A stretch of DNA of 64,000 nt from Poseidonocella sp. HB161398 (lineage in GTDB: Bacteria > Pseudomonadota > Alphaproteobacteria > Rhodobacterales > Rhodobacteraceae), in assembly GCF_005870025.1 (NCBI RefSeq), contig NZ_VATA01000013.1, positions 62,001-126,000 of the forward strand, given 5' to 3'. A program made the translations under genes and the position numbers. Shown in pieces: positions 48,530-56,824 of the stretch (position 1 is the stretch's first letter; each line of letters starts with the position of its first letter). The notes under the pieces are model-generated. The model saw nothing but the letters and a program-made list of their open reading frames with translations, had not been told where the DNA came from and did no database searches.

Positions 48530-49338
48530 TGATTGCCCCCTCCCGCCCCCTTCTCGTCGACAGCCATTGCCATCTCGATTTCCCCGATTTCGACGGCGAG
48601 CTCGACGAGGTGATCGCGCGCGCGGGCGAGGCCGGGATCGGGCGGATGGTGTCGATCTGCACCAAGCCCGCCGGGCTGGAGAAGGTCCGGGGCATCGCCG
48701 AGCGCTACGCCCAGGTGTTCTTCGCCTACGGCATCCACCCGATGAGCGTGGCCGACCTGCCGCTGGTCACGGTCGAGGCACTGGTCGAGACCGCCCGGCA
48801 TCCCAAATGCGTCGGCATCGGCGAGACCGGGCTCGACTACCACTACACCGCCGAGAGCGCCGCGAAGCAGCAGGAGAGCCTGCGGATCCATATCGAGGCC
48901 TGCCGCCGCACCGGTCTGCCCTTGATCATCCATGCCCGCGACGCCGACGAGGACATGGCGCGGATCCTGGCCGAAGAGCACCGCGCGGGCGCCTATGACT
49001 GCGTGATGCACTGCTTCTCGTCGACCGAGGCGCTGGCCGAGGCGGCGCTGGATCTGGGCTTCTATCTCAGCATGTCCGGCATCGCCGCCTTCCCGCGCTC
49101 GAAGGAGCTGCGGGCGATCTTCGCCAAGGCGCCGCTGGAGCGCATCCTGGTCGAGACCGACAGCCCCTATCTGGCGCCCCCGCCCCATCGCGGCAAGCGC
49201 AACGAACCGGCCTATGTGGCAAAGACCGCCGCGGTCGGCGCCGAGGTCTTCGGCCTGGCGCTCGAGGAGTTCACCGCCGCGACCACCGCGAATTTCGACC
49301 GGCTCTTCTCCCGCGCGGCGGCCTGGGCTGCCGCATGA
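48529..49338 (+). CDS. tatD: TatD family metal-dependent DNase
   Basis: A 269-residue TIM-barrel hydrolase. Metal ligands appear as VDSHCHLDF near residue 10 (HxH), the Glu of CVGIGETGLDYHY near residue 97, IIHARDADEDM near residue 133, and MHCFSS near residue 158. The final Asp lies in LVETDSPYLAP near residue 205. TatD proteins are 3'-5' exonucleases linked to DNA repair and quality control. Some act on D-aminoacyl-tRNA, so the true substrate is uncertain. Overlaps holB by one base and the next gene by four. Confidence 0.93.
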   Translation: MIAPSRPLLVDSHCHLDFPDFDGELDEVIARAGEAGIGRMVSICTKPAGLEKVRGIAERYAQVFFAYGIHPMSVADLPLVTVEALVETARHPKCVGIGETGLDYHYTAESAAKQQESLRIHIEACRRTGLPLIIHARDADEDMARILAEEHRAGAYDCVMHCFSSTEALAEAALDLGFYLSMSGIAAFPRSKELRAIFAKAPLERILVETDSPYLAPPPHRGKRNEPAYVAKTAAVGAEVFGLALEEFTAATTANFDRLFSRAAAWAAA

Positions 49339-50135
49339 CGACGACGCTTTCGGTCACCATCCTGGGCTGCGGCTCTTCGGGCGGCGTGCCGCGGCTCGGC
49401 GGCATCTGGGGCGAGTGCAATCCCGACAACCCGAAGAACACGCGGCGGCGCTGCTCGCTGCTGATCGAGCAGGCCGGTCCGCAAGGCACCACCCGCGTGC
49501 TGGTCGATACCGGCCCGGACATGCGCCAGCAGCTCTGGGATGCCGGGGTCGGCGCGCTCGACGGGGTGGTCTACACCCATTCCCATGCCGATCATGTCCA
49601 CGGGCTGGACGACCTGCGCCAGATCGTCTTCAACACCCGCGCGCGGCTGAATGTCTGGGCGGATGCCGAGACGCAGAAGGACCTGCTGGTGCGCTTTGCC
49701 TACGCGTTCGAGGCGCCCGAGGGATCGCCCTATCCGCCGATCCTGAACATGCACCGGATCGAGGGGCCGATCTCGGTGGTCGGCCAGGGCGGCACGATCA
49801 CGCTGATCCCCTTCGATGTCGAGCACGGCTCGATCCATGCCAAGGGCTTCCGCTTCGCCGATATCGCCTACCTGCCCGATGTCTCGGACATTCCCGAGGG
49901 CTCCTGGCCCGCGCTAGAGGGGCTGCGGCTGTGGATCGTCGACGCGCTGCGCCGCACCCCGCATCCCAGCCATTCGCATCTGGAGAAGACGCTCGGCTGG
50001 ATCGAGCGCGTGGCCCCCGTACAGGCAGTGCTGACCAACATGCATCACGATCTGGACTATGACGACGTCGCCGCGGAGACGCCGGAGCATGTCATCCCCG
50101 CCCATGACGGGCTGCGGCTGAGCTTCGACCTCTGA
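49335..50135 (+). CDS. MBL-fold metallo-hydrolase (PhnP-like)
   Basis: A 266-residue metallo-beta-lactamase-fold hydrolase. It opens TILGCGSSGGVPRLGG, has Cys residues in GECNPDN and RRRCSLLI that in PhnP-like proteins bind a structural metal, and the catalytic THSHADHVHGLDDLR near residue 81 (HxHxDH). Later ligands are VEHGS and NMHHDLDY. PhnP is a phosphodiesterase, but here there is no phn context. It sits in the conserved tmk-holB-tatD run, so a nucleic-acid or nucleotide substrate may be likelier. Overlaps tatD (ATGA) and the next gene by one base. Confidence 0.85.
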   Translation: MTTTLSVTILGCGSSGGVPRLGGIWGECNPDNPKNTRRRCSLLIEQAGPQGTTRVLVDTGPDMRQQLWDAGVGALDGVVYTHSHADHVHGLDDLRQIVFNTRARLNVWADAETQKDLLVRFAYAFEAPEGSPYPPILNMHRIEGPISVVGQGGTITLIPFDVEHGSIHAKGFRFADIAYLPDVSDIPEGSWPALEGLRLWIVDALRRTPHPSHSHLEKTLGWIERVAPVQAVLTNMHHDLDYDDVAAETPEHVIPAHDGLRLSFDL

Positions 50136-51064
50136 TGGGCGCGCTGATCGAGGTCGTCCTTCCCGTCTTCTTCGTCATCGGCTTCGGCTACCTGGCCGCC
50201 TACCGCAAGTGGATCAGCTCCTCTTCGGTCGACGGGCTGATGGTGTTCAGCCAGAAATTCGCGATCCCCTGCCTGCTGTTCCTGGCGATCTCGCAGCTCG
50301 ACCTGACCCAGTCCTTCGATCCGCGGCTGCTCTTCAGCTTCTATGCCGGGGCGACGACGGGCTTCGCGGCCGGCATCTTCGGGGCGCGCGTGCTCTTCAA
50401 GCGCGACTGGGAGGACAGCATCGCCATCGGCTTCTGCTGCCTCTTCTCGAACTCGCTGCTTCTCGGCCTGCCGATCAGCGAGCGCGCCTATGGCGAGGCC
50501 TCGCTGGCGGCGAACTACTCGATCATCTCGATCCACTCGCCCTTCTGCTACCTGCTCGGCATCACCCTGATGGAGATGGTGCGCAACCGCGGCATGGGCC
50601 GGGCGCAGACCGCGCGGGCGGTGCTGAAGGCGATGTTCTCGAATTCGCTGATCATCGGCATCCTGCTGGGGCTGATCTTCAACCTCTCGGGCGCGGCCAT
50701 GCCGGGCGTGCTTTCCGACGGGCTGGAGCTGATGCGCCGCGCCGCGCTGCCGACCGCGCTCTTCGGGCTCGGCGGGGTGCTGGTGCGCTACCGCCCCGAG
50801 GGCGATCTGGTGGCAGCGGGCTTTGTCGTGGCGGTCTCGCTGATCCTGCATCCGGCGATCACGCTGGGGCTCGGCACCGGGCTCGGCGTGCCGCATGACG
50901 TGCTGCGCAACGGCGTCATCACCGCGGCGATGGCGCCGGGGGTGAACAGCTTCCTCTTCGCCGACATGTACGGCAAGGCGCGGCGGGTGGCGGCGACCGG
51001 GGTCCTGCTGGGCACCGCGGGCTGCGTGCTCACCGCCTGGATCTGGCTGCAGCTCCTCGGCTGA
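50135..51064 (+). CDS. AEC family transporter
   Basis: A 309-residue membrane protein of the auxin efflux carrier family with about ten segments in two inverted halves. It opens MGALIEVVLPVFFVIGFGYLA with the following QKFAIPCLLFLAISQ crossover helix, a family hallmark. The second half has SNSLIIGILLGLIFNLSG and ALFGLGGVLVRYR. Substrates of bacterial AEC proteins are mostly organic acids such as malate or malonate. The substrate here is unknown. The start overlaps the MBL gene stop by one base, but the function may be unrelated to the preceding DNA genes. Confidence 0.87.
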   Translation: MGALIEVVLPVFFVIGFGYLAAYRKWISSSSVDGLMVFSQKFAIPCLLFLAISQLDLTQSFDPRLLFSFYAGATTGFAAGIFGARVLFKRDWEDSIAIGFCCLFSNSLLLGLPISERAYGEASLAANYSIISIHSPFCYLLGITLMEMVRNRGMGRAQTARAVLKAMFSNSLIIGILLGLIFNLSGAAMPGVLSDGLELMRRAALPTALFGLGGVLVRYRPEGDLVAAGFVVAVSLILHPAITLGLGTGLGVPHDVLRNGVITAAMAPGVNSFLFADMYGKARRVAATGVLLGTAGCVLTAWIWLQLLG

Positions 51065-51413
51065 GCCTCGCCGGTGCCAAGCGCCGGCGTCCCCGGATCT
51101 GCGGTCCCGACCGCGCGAGCGACGTCCGCTGTCCCAAAGTGCCGCCGCGGCGCCCCTGGTCATTGCCGCATGATGCAGGTTCCGCTTCCGCAGGACGGCA
51201 TCTGCAAGGCTCCGCGGCAGGAGATACCCGACCTTCCCGGACCACGGCGGAACGCTCCGGCAGGCCTCCGCGAAGGTCCCGTGTCCCGCTCCCCAGGAGT
51301 TGGCGGGATCACCCGGATTTTCTGAAGCTCGCCGCGGAAAACTGGCGTCATGCAGCCCAAGCGCGTGACACTTCCCCGCGAGGGCTGGCGCGCTGCCATT
51401 GTCCAGCCGACGG
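51065..51413. other. 349-base non-coding stretch
   Basis: It lies between the AEC transporter stop and the stop of the repeat protein on the opposite strand. Open frames give Arg/Pro-rich products without motifs. No clear terminator, RNA gene or mobile element end was found. Confidence 0.5.
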
Positions 51414-52391
51414 CTAATGCGCCGAGGGGGCGAGCGGCGCGAGATGCTCGGGCGCCGGTCGGTCCGGCGCCGCCGCCGCGGCATCGCAGTCTTCCTCCTC
51501 GGCGCAGGCCTCGCCCTCCGCCTCCCGAGGCGCGGCCTCTGCCGAGCCGGCCTCCGGCGCGCCACCGTCCTCCGCAGGGGAAGTCTCCGCAGCGCGATCT
51601 GCGGGCTCTGCCCCCTCGGTCGCATCGCCCCCCTCCGCAGGAGCGGGTTCCGCGGTCCGGTCCGCGGGCCCGGCGGCCTCCGCCGCACTGCCGCCATCTG
51701 CCGGGATCTTCTCTGCCGCCCGATCCGCGGGCTCTGCCGGCTCTGCCGCATCGCCCCCTTCCGCGAGGGAGGGCTCCTCGGTCCGGTCCGCGGGTCCGGC
51801 GGCCTCCGCCGCACTGCCGCCATCTGCAGGGATCTGCTCTGCCGCCCGATCCGCGGGCTCTGCCGGCTCCGCCGCGTCGCCCCCTTCCGCAGCGGCGGGC
51901 TCCTCGGTCCCGTCCGCGGGCCCGGCGACCTCCGCCGCACTGCCGCCATCTGCAGGGATCTGCTCTGCCGCCCCATCCCCGGCCTCCGCCTCCCCGGGCT
52001 CGGGGTCCTGTGCCGCGGCGGCCGGCGGCAGCGCGAGCGGCGCGATGCCCTCGCGCCCGGTCGGCGGCATCATCTGCCCCAAGGGCGCCGAGCCGCCCTG
52101 CCCGCCCGAGAGCACCGGCGCAGCCGCGCCCGGCGTCGTCTCGGTGGCGCGCAGGCATTCCACCACGATCAGGCTGAAGCGGTCGGCCACATCCGTCGGG
52201 ATCGCCGCCCAGTCATCCGCCAGCAGCCGGTCGAGCTGGTCGCCGTCGATCCCGGCCTCCTGCGCCGTCGCCACGGCACAGTCGCAATAGCCCGGCGTCG
52301 CCGGATCCGCGGCCGCGCAGATCTCGTAGGGATCCGCATGGCCGCCGCCGGCTGCCATTACCGCCGTTGCGATCGCGAGTGCCTGCCTCAT
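51414..52391 (-). CDS. exported low-complexity repeat protein
   Basis: A 325-residue protein. A short signal peptide (MRQALAIATAVMAAGGGHA) leads to a small Cys-containing domain, residues about 20-85: YEICAAADPATPGYCDCAVA, then LDRLLADDW and VVECLRATE. From about residue 120 the sequence becomes Ala/Glu/Pro/Gly-rich and highly acidic, built of three 42-residue repeats and a fourth decayed one, and ends near EACAEEEDCD. The start at 52391 was chosen because it gives the signal peptide. A longer in-frame extension upstream is Arg/Pro-rich. Function unknown. The tail may be an extended cell-wall or surface spacer. Confidence 0.75.
   Translation of the reverse strand: MRQALAIATAVMAAGGGHADPYEICAAADPATPGYCDCAVATAQEAGIDGDQLDRLLADDWAAIPTDVADRFSLIVVECLRATETTPGAAAPVLSGGQGGSAPLGQMMPPTGREGIAPLALPPAAAAQDPEPGEAEAGDGAAEQIPADGGSAAEVAGPADGTEEPAAAEGGDAAEPAEPADRAAEQIPADGGSAAEAAGPADRTEEPSLAEGGDAAEPAEPADRAAEKIPADGGSAAEAAGPADRTAEPAPAEGGDATEGAEPADRAAETSPAEDGGAPEAGSAEAAPREAEGEACAEEEDCDAAAAAPDRPAPEHLAPLAPSAH
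51594..51971 (-). repeat. three tandem 126-base repeats inside the low-complexity gene
   Basis: Units read on the - strand from 51971, 51845 and 51719, each 126 bases (42 codons), beginning AAEQIPADGGSAAE (third unit AAEKIPAD). Units share long identical stretches at base level, such as the GATCCGCGGGCTCTGCC tract spaced 126 bases apart. A fourth, shorter, diverged copy continues below 51594. The in-frame period points to expansion by slippage or recombination under coding constraint. Confidence 0.9.
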
Positions 52392-52591
52392 TGCCCTGTC
52401 CGTTCCGGATGCTGGTTGCGGGCGCAAGATATCACGCCCCGCCGGCGGGAACCACATGACCAGGTGTCCCGGGGCCGGGCGTGGCCGGGACGTCACGCCG
52501 CCCCGGCCGGGCCGCGCAACCGGGACCTGCATCGCCCTGATGCGGTTCAGCGCAGGGTTCCGGCACCCCGCCGCCCTCTCGCCCCTGTGTC

Positions 52592-52621
52592 CCTGCCGCC
52601 CCTTGCGGCAGGCGCCTTTTT
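52592..52621 (+). terminator. orphan terminator-like hairpin
   Basis: CCTGCCGC (52592-52599) pairs perfectly with GCGGCAGG (52605-52612) around a five-base loop, then CGCC and TTTTT. It points along the + strand, but the nearest upstream gene is on the - strand. It may end a short, unannotated + transcript from 52392-52590, or be a leader element of mlaE. Confidence 0.5.
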
Positions 52622-52687
52622 GCGGCAGGTCTCGTCCCGGGCGGCGCCTCCGGGCCCCAGTTGCCCGTGACAACGTTAAGAGGTGCC

Positions 52688-53470
52688 ATGGGACTGCTCT
52701 CGCCGATCGCCGCACTGGGACGTGCGGTACTTTCCGCACTGGCCTGGGTCGGACGCCTGTCGATCTTCGCCGCCGACACGATCCGGCACATCTTCTCCCC
52801 GCCCTACTATCCGCGCGAGCTGGGCCATGCCCTGCTGACCATCGGCTGGCTGAGCCTGCCCGTCGTCGGCATGACCGCGATCTTCACCGGCGCGGCGCTG
52901 GCGCTGCAGATCTATGACGGCTCCGCGCGGTTCTCAGCCGAGGCGGTGGTGCCGCAGATCGTCGCGATCGGCATGGTGCGCGAGCTCGGCCCCGTGCTCG
53001 GCGGGCTGATGGTCGCGGCCCGCGTCGCCTCCTCGGTCGCCGCCGAGATCGGCACGATGAAGGTGACCGAGCAGATCGACGCGCTGGTGACGCTCTCCAC
53101 CCATCCGATGAAGTACCTGACCGCGCCGCGGGTGCTGGCCGCGACGCTGTCGATGCCCGCGCTGGTCGCGGTCGGCGACGCGATCGGCATCATGGGCGGC
53201 TATCTGGTGGCGACCCAGCGGCTCGGCTTCAACGCCGCGACCTACCTGACCAACACCGTCAACATCCTGAGCTTCAACGACATCTCCTCGGGCCTGGCGA
53301 AGGGTGCCGTCTTCGGCTTCCTGATCGCGCTGATGGGCTGCTACCAGGGGATGCAGTCGGGCCGCGGCGCCCAGGGCGTGGGCAAAGCCACCAAGACCGC
53401 CGTGGTCGCCGCCTCGGTGCTGATCCTGGCTTCCAACTACCTGCTGACCGAGGTGTTCTTCTCCGCATGA
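52688..53470 (+). CDS. mlaE: ABC transporter permease MlaE
   Basis: A 260-residue integral membrane permease of the Mla system, which moves phospholipids between outer and inner membranes. Hydrophobic segments are clear. The conserved MlaE stretch VVPQIVAIGMVRELGPVLGG is near residue 88, followed by AARVASSVAAEIGTMKVTEQIDALVTL with the conserved E-I-G-T-M. The start at 52688 follows AAGAGGTG. An in-frame ATG at 52661 is less likely. It overlaps mlaF by 4 bases. The MlaD, MlaC and MlaA partners are not in the window, so the complex must be completed from other loci. Confidence 0.93.
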   Translation: MGLLSPIAALGRAVLSALAWVGRLSIFAADTIRHIFSPPYYPRELGHALLTIGWLSLPVVGMTAIFTGAALALQIYDGSARFSAEAVVPQIVAIGMVRELGPVLGGLMVAARVASSVAAEIGTMKVTEQIDALVTLSTHPMKYLTAPRVLAATLSMPALVAVGDAIGIMGGYLVATQRLGFNAATYLTNTVNILSFNDISSGLAKGAVFGFLIALMGCYQGMQSGRGAQGVGKATKTAVVAASVLILASNYLLTEVFFSA

Positions 53471-54213
53471 TCGAGCTCCAGGACATCCACAAGGCCTTCG
53501 GGCCGAAAGAGATCCTCCGCGGCGTCGACCTGACGATCCCGAAGGGCGAGAGCATGGTGATCATCGGCGGCTCGGGCACGGGCAAGTCGGTGACGCTGAA
53601 ATGCATCCTCGGGCTGGTGCATCCCGACAAGGGCAAGATCCTGGTCGACGGCAAGGATGTCGAGAAGCAGGACCGCGAGGAGTTCCTGTCGCGCTTCGGC
53701 ATGCTCTTCCAGGGCGGCGCGCTGTTCGACAGCCTGCATGTCTGGGAGAATGTCGCCTTCCGGCTGCTGCGCGGCAAGCTGAAGCGGCCGAAGGCCGAGG
53801 CGAAGGAGATCGCCATCGAGAAGCTGCGCCGCGTCGGCCTGACCCCGGATGTCGCCGACCAGTACCCGGCGGAGCTTTCGGGCGGCATGCAGAAGCGCGT
53901 GGGCCTCGCCCGCGCCATCGCCGCCGAGCCCGAGATCATCTTCTTCGACGAGCCCACGACCGGGCTCGACCCGATCATGTCGGGCGTGATCAACGACCTG
54001 ATCCGCGAGATCGTGGTCGAGATGGGCGCGACCGCGATGACCATCACCCATGACATGACCTCCGTCCGCGCAATCGCCGACAAGGTGGCGATGCTCCATG
54101 GCGGCAAGATCCGCTGGACCGGGCCGGTCTCCGAGATGGACAGCTGCGGCGATCCCTATGTGACGCAATTCGTCTCGGGCTCGGCAGAGGGGCCGATCGA
54201 GGCGGTGCGCTGA
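53467..54213 (+). CDS. mlaF: ABC transporter ATPase MlaF
   Basis: A 248-residue ATPase energising MlaE. Walker A is IGGSGTGKSVTLKCIL near residue 34, the Q-loop is FGMLFQGGALFDSL near residue 77, and the ABC signature AELSGGMQKRVGLARAIA is near residue 137. Walker B IIFFDEPTTGLDPI follows, and the H-loop is MTITHDM. The FQGGALFDSLHVWENVAF stretch is typical of Mla-type ATPases. Start overlaps mlaE (ATGA), and the next gene starts 5 bases after its stop, giving a compact three-gene unit. Confidence 0.95.
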   Translation: MIELQDIHKAFGPKEILRGVDLTIPKGESMVIIGGSGTGKSVTLKCILGLVHPDKGKILVDGKDVEKQDREEFLSRFGMLFQGGALFDSLHVWENVAFRLLRGKLKRPKAEAKEIAIEKLRRVGLTPDVADQYPAELSGGMQKRVGLARAIAAEPEIIFFDEPTTGLDPIMSGVINDLIREIVVEMGATAMTITHDMTSVRAIADKVAMLHGGKIRWTGPVSEMDSCGDPYVTQFVSGSAEGPIEAVR

Positions 54214-54218
54214 CGCCG

Positions 54219-54647
54219 GTGGCGAAGCTGGCGCGCTGGCTGAACCTGGCGCTGCTCGTCGCCTTCCCCGTCGCCTGGGCGGCGCCGCTCCTGCGGGCGG
54301 GGCTTCTGCCCTTCTTCGGGCTCGGCGAGATCAGCATCCTGTCGGGCATCGCCGGGCTCTGGGAGACCGACAAGGGGCTGGCCCTGCTCGTCGCGCTCTT
54401 CGCGCTGGTGGCGCCCTATGCCAAGATCCTCGGCACCGAGGCGGTGGCGCGCGGCTGGCTGAGCCGCCGCGCCAAGCCGGTGATCGCGCTGATGGCGCGG
54501 CTGGCCATGGCCGACATCTTCCTGATCGCTCTCTATGTCGTCATCGCCAAGGGCACTGGCATCGGCCATGTCGAAACCGCCTGGGGGCTCTGGCTCTTCA
54601 CCGCCTGCGTGCTCTGCTCGCTCTTGCTGAGCTGGCGGAAGGGCTGA
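54219..54647 (+). CDS. single-domain PqiA-like membrane protein
   Basis: A 142-residue membrane protein with about four segments, starting at GTG 54219, five bases after mlaF. It resembles one half of paraquat-inducible protein A: LLVAFPVAWAAPLLRAG, then SILSGIAGLWETDKGLALLVALFALVAPYAKIL, and SRRAKPVIALMARLAMADIFLIALYVV, the W-x-M-x-D-V-F-like helix. The CxxC metal sites of full PqiA are absent. PqiA proteins pair with MCE lipid transporters, so the mlaEF neighbours make a role in lipid trafficking plausible. A hairpin at 54668 follows. Confidence 0.8.
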   Translation: MAKLARWLNLALLVAFPVAWAAPLLRAGLLPFFGLGEISILSGIAGLWETDKGLALLVALFALVAPYAKILGTEAVARGWLSRRAKPVIALMARLAMADIFLIALYVVIAKGTGIGHVETAWGLWLFTACVLCSLLLSWRKG

Positions 54648-54667
54648 GCGCCGGGAGAGGGGGTATC

Positions 54668-54692
54668 GGGGGAGAGGGAGACCCTCTCCCCC
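54668..54692 (+). promoter_or_regulatory. perfect hairpin between the pqiA-like gene and radA
   Basis: GGGGGAGAGGG (54668-54678) pairs exactly with CCCTCTCCCCC (54682-54692) around a three-base loop, followed by a C-rich tract. It is the same type as those after cbbL and hslV. Confidence 0.65.
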
Positions 54693-54740
54693 GGCCCCTC
54701 GCCCCTTGCCCCCGGCCCCGGCTTCGGGCAACCAGTCGCA

Positions 54741-56105
54741 ATGGCACCGAAACCCCGTCCCTTCATCTGTTCCTCCTGCGGCGCGGCCTTCGCGAAATGG
54801 CAGGGCCGCTGCGATGGCTGCGGCGCCTGGGACACGATCACCGAAGAGCGCCCGCTGGCCGCGGGTCCCGGCAAGTCGCTGGGCGCGCTGCGCGGCAAAC
54901 CCGTCCCGCTGCTCGACCTGGCCACCGAGGAAGCCCCCCCGCCCCGGACCGAGACCCGCGTCGAGGAACTCGACCGCGTGCTCGGCGGCGGGCTGGTGCC
55001 GGCCTCGGCCATCCTCGTCGGCGGCGATCCGGGCATCGGCAAGTCCACCCTGCTGCTGCAGGCAGCCGCGGCCTTTGCCCGCGCCGGGCTGTCCGTCGTC
55101 TATGTCTCGGGCGAGGAGGCCTCGGCCCAGGTGCGGATGCGCGCCCAGAGACTCGGCCTCGGCAAGGCCGAGGTGCGGCTCGCCGCCGAGACCAACCTGC
55201 GCGACATCCTCACCACGCTGGAAGAGGCCAAGCCCGATCTCGCCATCATCGACTCGATCCAGACCATGTGGCTCGACACGGTCGACTCGGCGCCCGGCTC
55301 CGTCAGCCAGGTCCGCGCCGCCGCCCATGAGCTGACGACCTTCGCCAAGTCCCGCGGCACCTCGGTGATCCTCGTCGGTCATGTCACCAAGGAGGGCCAG
55401 ATCGCCGGGCCCCGCGTGGTCGAGCACATGGTCGATACCGTGCTCTATTTCGAGGGCGAGCGCGGCCACCAGTTCCGCATCCTCAGAAGCGTCAAGAACC
55501 GCTTCGGCCCGGCCGACGAGATCGGCGTCTTCGAGATGACCGGCCGCGGCCTGGCCGAGGTCAGGAACCCCTCGGCGCTCTTTCTCGACGGGCGCGGCAA
55601 GCCCTCGCCCGGCTCTGTCGTCTTCGCCGGGATCGAGGGCACGCGCCCGGTGCTCTGCGAGCTGCAGGCGCTCGTCGCCCCCGCGCCTGCGGGCCAGGCG
55701 CGGCGGTCCACCGTCGGGCTCGATTCCGGGCGGCTGGCGATGATCCTCGCCGTGCTCGAGGCGCGCTGCGGCATGACCTTCACCGGGCTCGACGTCTATC
55801 TCAACGTCGCGGGCGGGCTGAAGATCAGCGAACCGGCCGCCGACCTGGCGGTGGCCGCGGCGCTTCTGTCGGCGCGCGAGGACCAGGCCCTGCCCGAAGG
55901 CACGGTCGTCTTCGGCGAGATCAGCCTCTCGGGGGCGCTGCGTCCTGTCACACAGATGGAAAACCGGTTGAAAGAGGCCGCGAAACTTGGTTTCAGAAAC
56001 GCGCTGGCCCCCGCGGGCGGCCGGCTCAGCGAAACCTCGGGTCTGAGCGTCTCTCAGGTGTCGGACCTCCCCGCCTTCGTCGGCGAGCAATTCGGCGCGG
56101 GCTGA
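54741..56105 (+). CDS. radA: DNA repair protein RadA
   Basis: A 454-residue RecA-like branch-migration helicase. A C4 zinc finger lies at residues 10-30 (ICSSCGAAF ... CDGCGAWD). Walker A is GGDPGIGKSTLLLQAA near residue 93, the RadA-specific KNRFG occurs in SVKNRFGPADEIG near residue 252, and the C-terminal third is a Lon-protease-like domain (GLDVYLNVAGGLKISEPAADLAVA near residue 352). RadA extends recombination intermediates alongside RecA, a natural companion of AddAB. Start at ATG 54741 gives the conserved PRPFICSSCG N-terminus. cvpA follows after 19 bases. Confidence 0.96.
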   Translation: MAPKPRPFICSSCGAAFAKWQGRCDGCGAWDTITEERPLAAGPGKSLGALRGKPVPLLDLATEEAPPPRTETRVEELDRVLGGGLVPASAILVGGDPGIGKSTLLLQAAAAFARAGLSVVYVSGEEASAQVRMRAQRLGLGKAEVRLAAETNLRDILTTLEEAKPDLAIIDSIQTMWLDTVDSAPGSVSQVRAAAHELTTFAKSRGTSVILVGHVTKEGQIAGPRVVEHMVDTVLYFEGERGHQFRILRSVKNRFGPADEIGVFEMTGRGLAEVRNPSALFLDGRGKPSPGSVVFAGIEGTRPVLCELQALVAPAPAGQARRSTVGLDSGRLAMILAVLEARCGMTFTGLDVYLNVAGGLKISEPAADLAVAAALLSAREDQALPEGTVVFGEISLSGALRPVTQMENRLKEAAKLGFRNALAPAGGRLSETSGLSVSQVSDLPAFVGEQFGAG

Positions 56106-56124
56106 CATCGAAGGAGTTGAGTGC

Positions 56125-56679
56125 ATGGACGGGTTTACGCTCTTGGATGCGGGGGTGGCCATCGTCATCCTGCTCTCCGCGCTCCTCGCCTATTCGCGCG
56201 GCATCGTCCATGAATCCCTGGCGATCCTCGGCTGGGTCGCGGCCGCCGTGGTCGCCTATCTCTTCGCCCACCAGGTCGAACCGCTGGTGCGCGAGATCCC
56301 CTATGTCGGCCAGTTCCTGCAGGACAGCTGCGAATTGTCGATCATCGCCGCCTTCTGCGTGGTCTTCGGCCTCTGCCTGATCGTGGTGTCGATCTTCAGC
56401 CCGCTCTTCGCCTCGCTGGTGAAGAATTCGGCGCTCGGCGGCATCGACCAGGGGCTGGGCTTCCTCTTCGGCGCGCTGCGCGGCATCCTGCTCGTGGCGG
56501 TGGCGCTGCTGGTCTATGACCGCGTCGTCGTCTCCTCGACCTTCCCGATCATCGACGACAGCCGCACCGCGCGGGTCTTCGCCGGCGCCGAGAGCGGCCT
56601 GGAATCGACCATTCCGACCGATGTCCCGGGCTGGATCCTCGGCCGCTACGAAGCCCTGGTGGGCACCTGCGGGCTCTGA
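56125..56679 (+). CDS. cvpA: CvpA family membrane protein
   Basis: A 184-residue inner-membrane protein with four hydrophobic segments. The family opening is FTLLDAGVAIVILLSALLAYSRG near residue 4, with LGGIDQGLGFLFGALRGILLV near residue 100 marking the second conserved half. CvpA was named for colicin V production and is repeatedly found next to purF. The next gene here is indeed purF, after 145 bases with its own strong promoter pair. The ATG follows AAGGAG. The C-terminus is a short soluble tail. Confidence 0.92.
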   Translation: MDGFTLLDAGVAIVILLSALLAYSRGIVHESLAILGWVAAAVVAYLFAHQVEPLVREIPYVGQFLQDSCELSIIAAFCVVFGLCLIVVSIFSPLFASLVKNSALGGIDQGLGFLFGALRGILLVAVALLVYDRVVVSSTFPIIDDSRTARVFAGAESGLESTIPTDVPGWILGRYEALVGTCGL

Positions 56680-56720
56680 GCCCGCCCCCGGGTCTCACGC
56701 GGACGCGCGCGGCATCACGA

Positions 56721-56749
56721 TTGTTAGCGCGCGACAACATGTATATGAT
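56721..56749 (+). promoter_or_regulatory. sigma-70-type promoter for purF
   Basis: TTGTTA (56721-56726) and TATGAT (56744-56749) are separated by exactly 17 bases. They lie in the 145-base cvpA-purF spacer, about 75 bases before the purF start. Confidence 0.6.
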
Positions 56750-56824
56750 CCTTTCGTGACACCCGGGAACTTTCGCGGTAAGGGAGGCCAACCTCCCAAA
56801 ATCCGGATTCGGAGCCCATAGCCC

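Noticed and set aside
51594-51971. CRISPR-like array
   Set aside because: The 126-base units are contiguous, in frame and encode protein repeats; there are no unique spacers.
54156-56168. Long - strand frame (about 670 codons) across the pqiA-like and radA genes
   Set aside because: It is antisense to well-conserved RadA, low in complexity, and lacks a ribosome-binding site.
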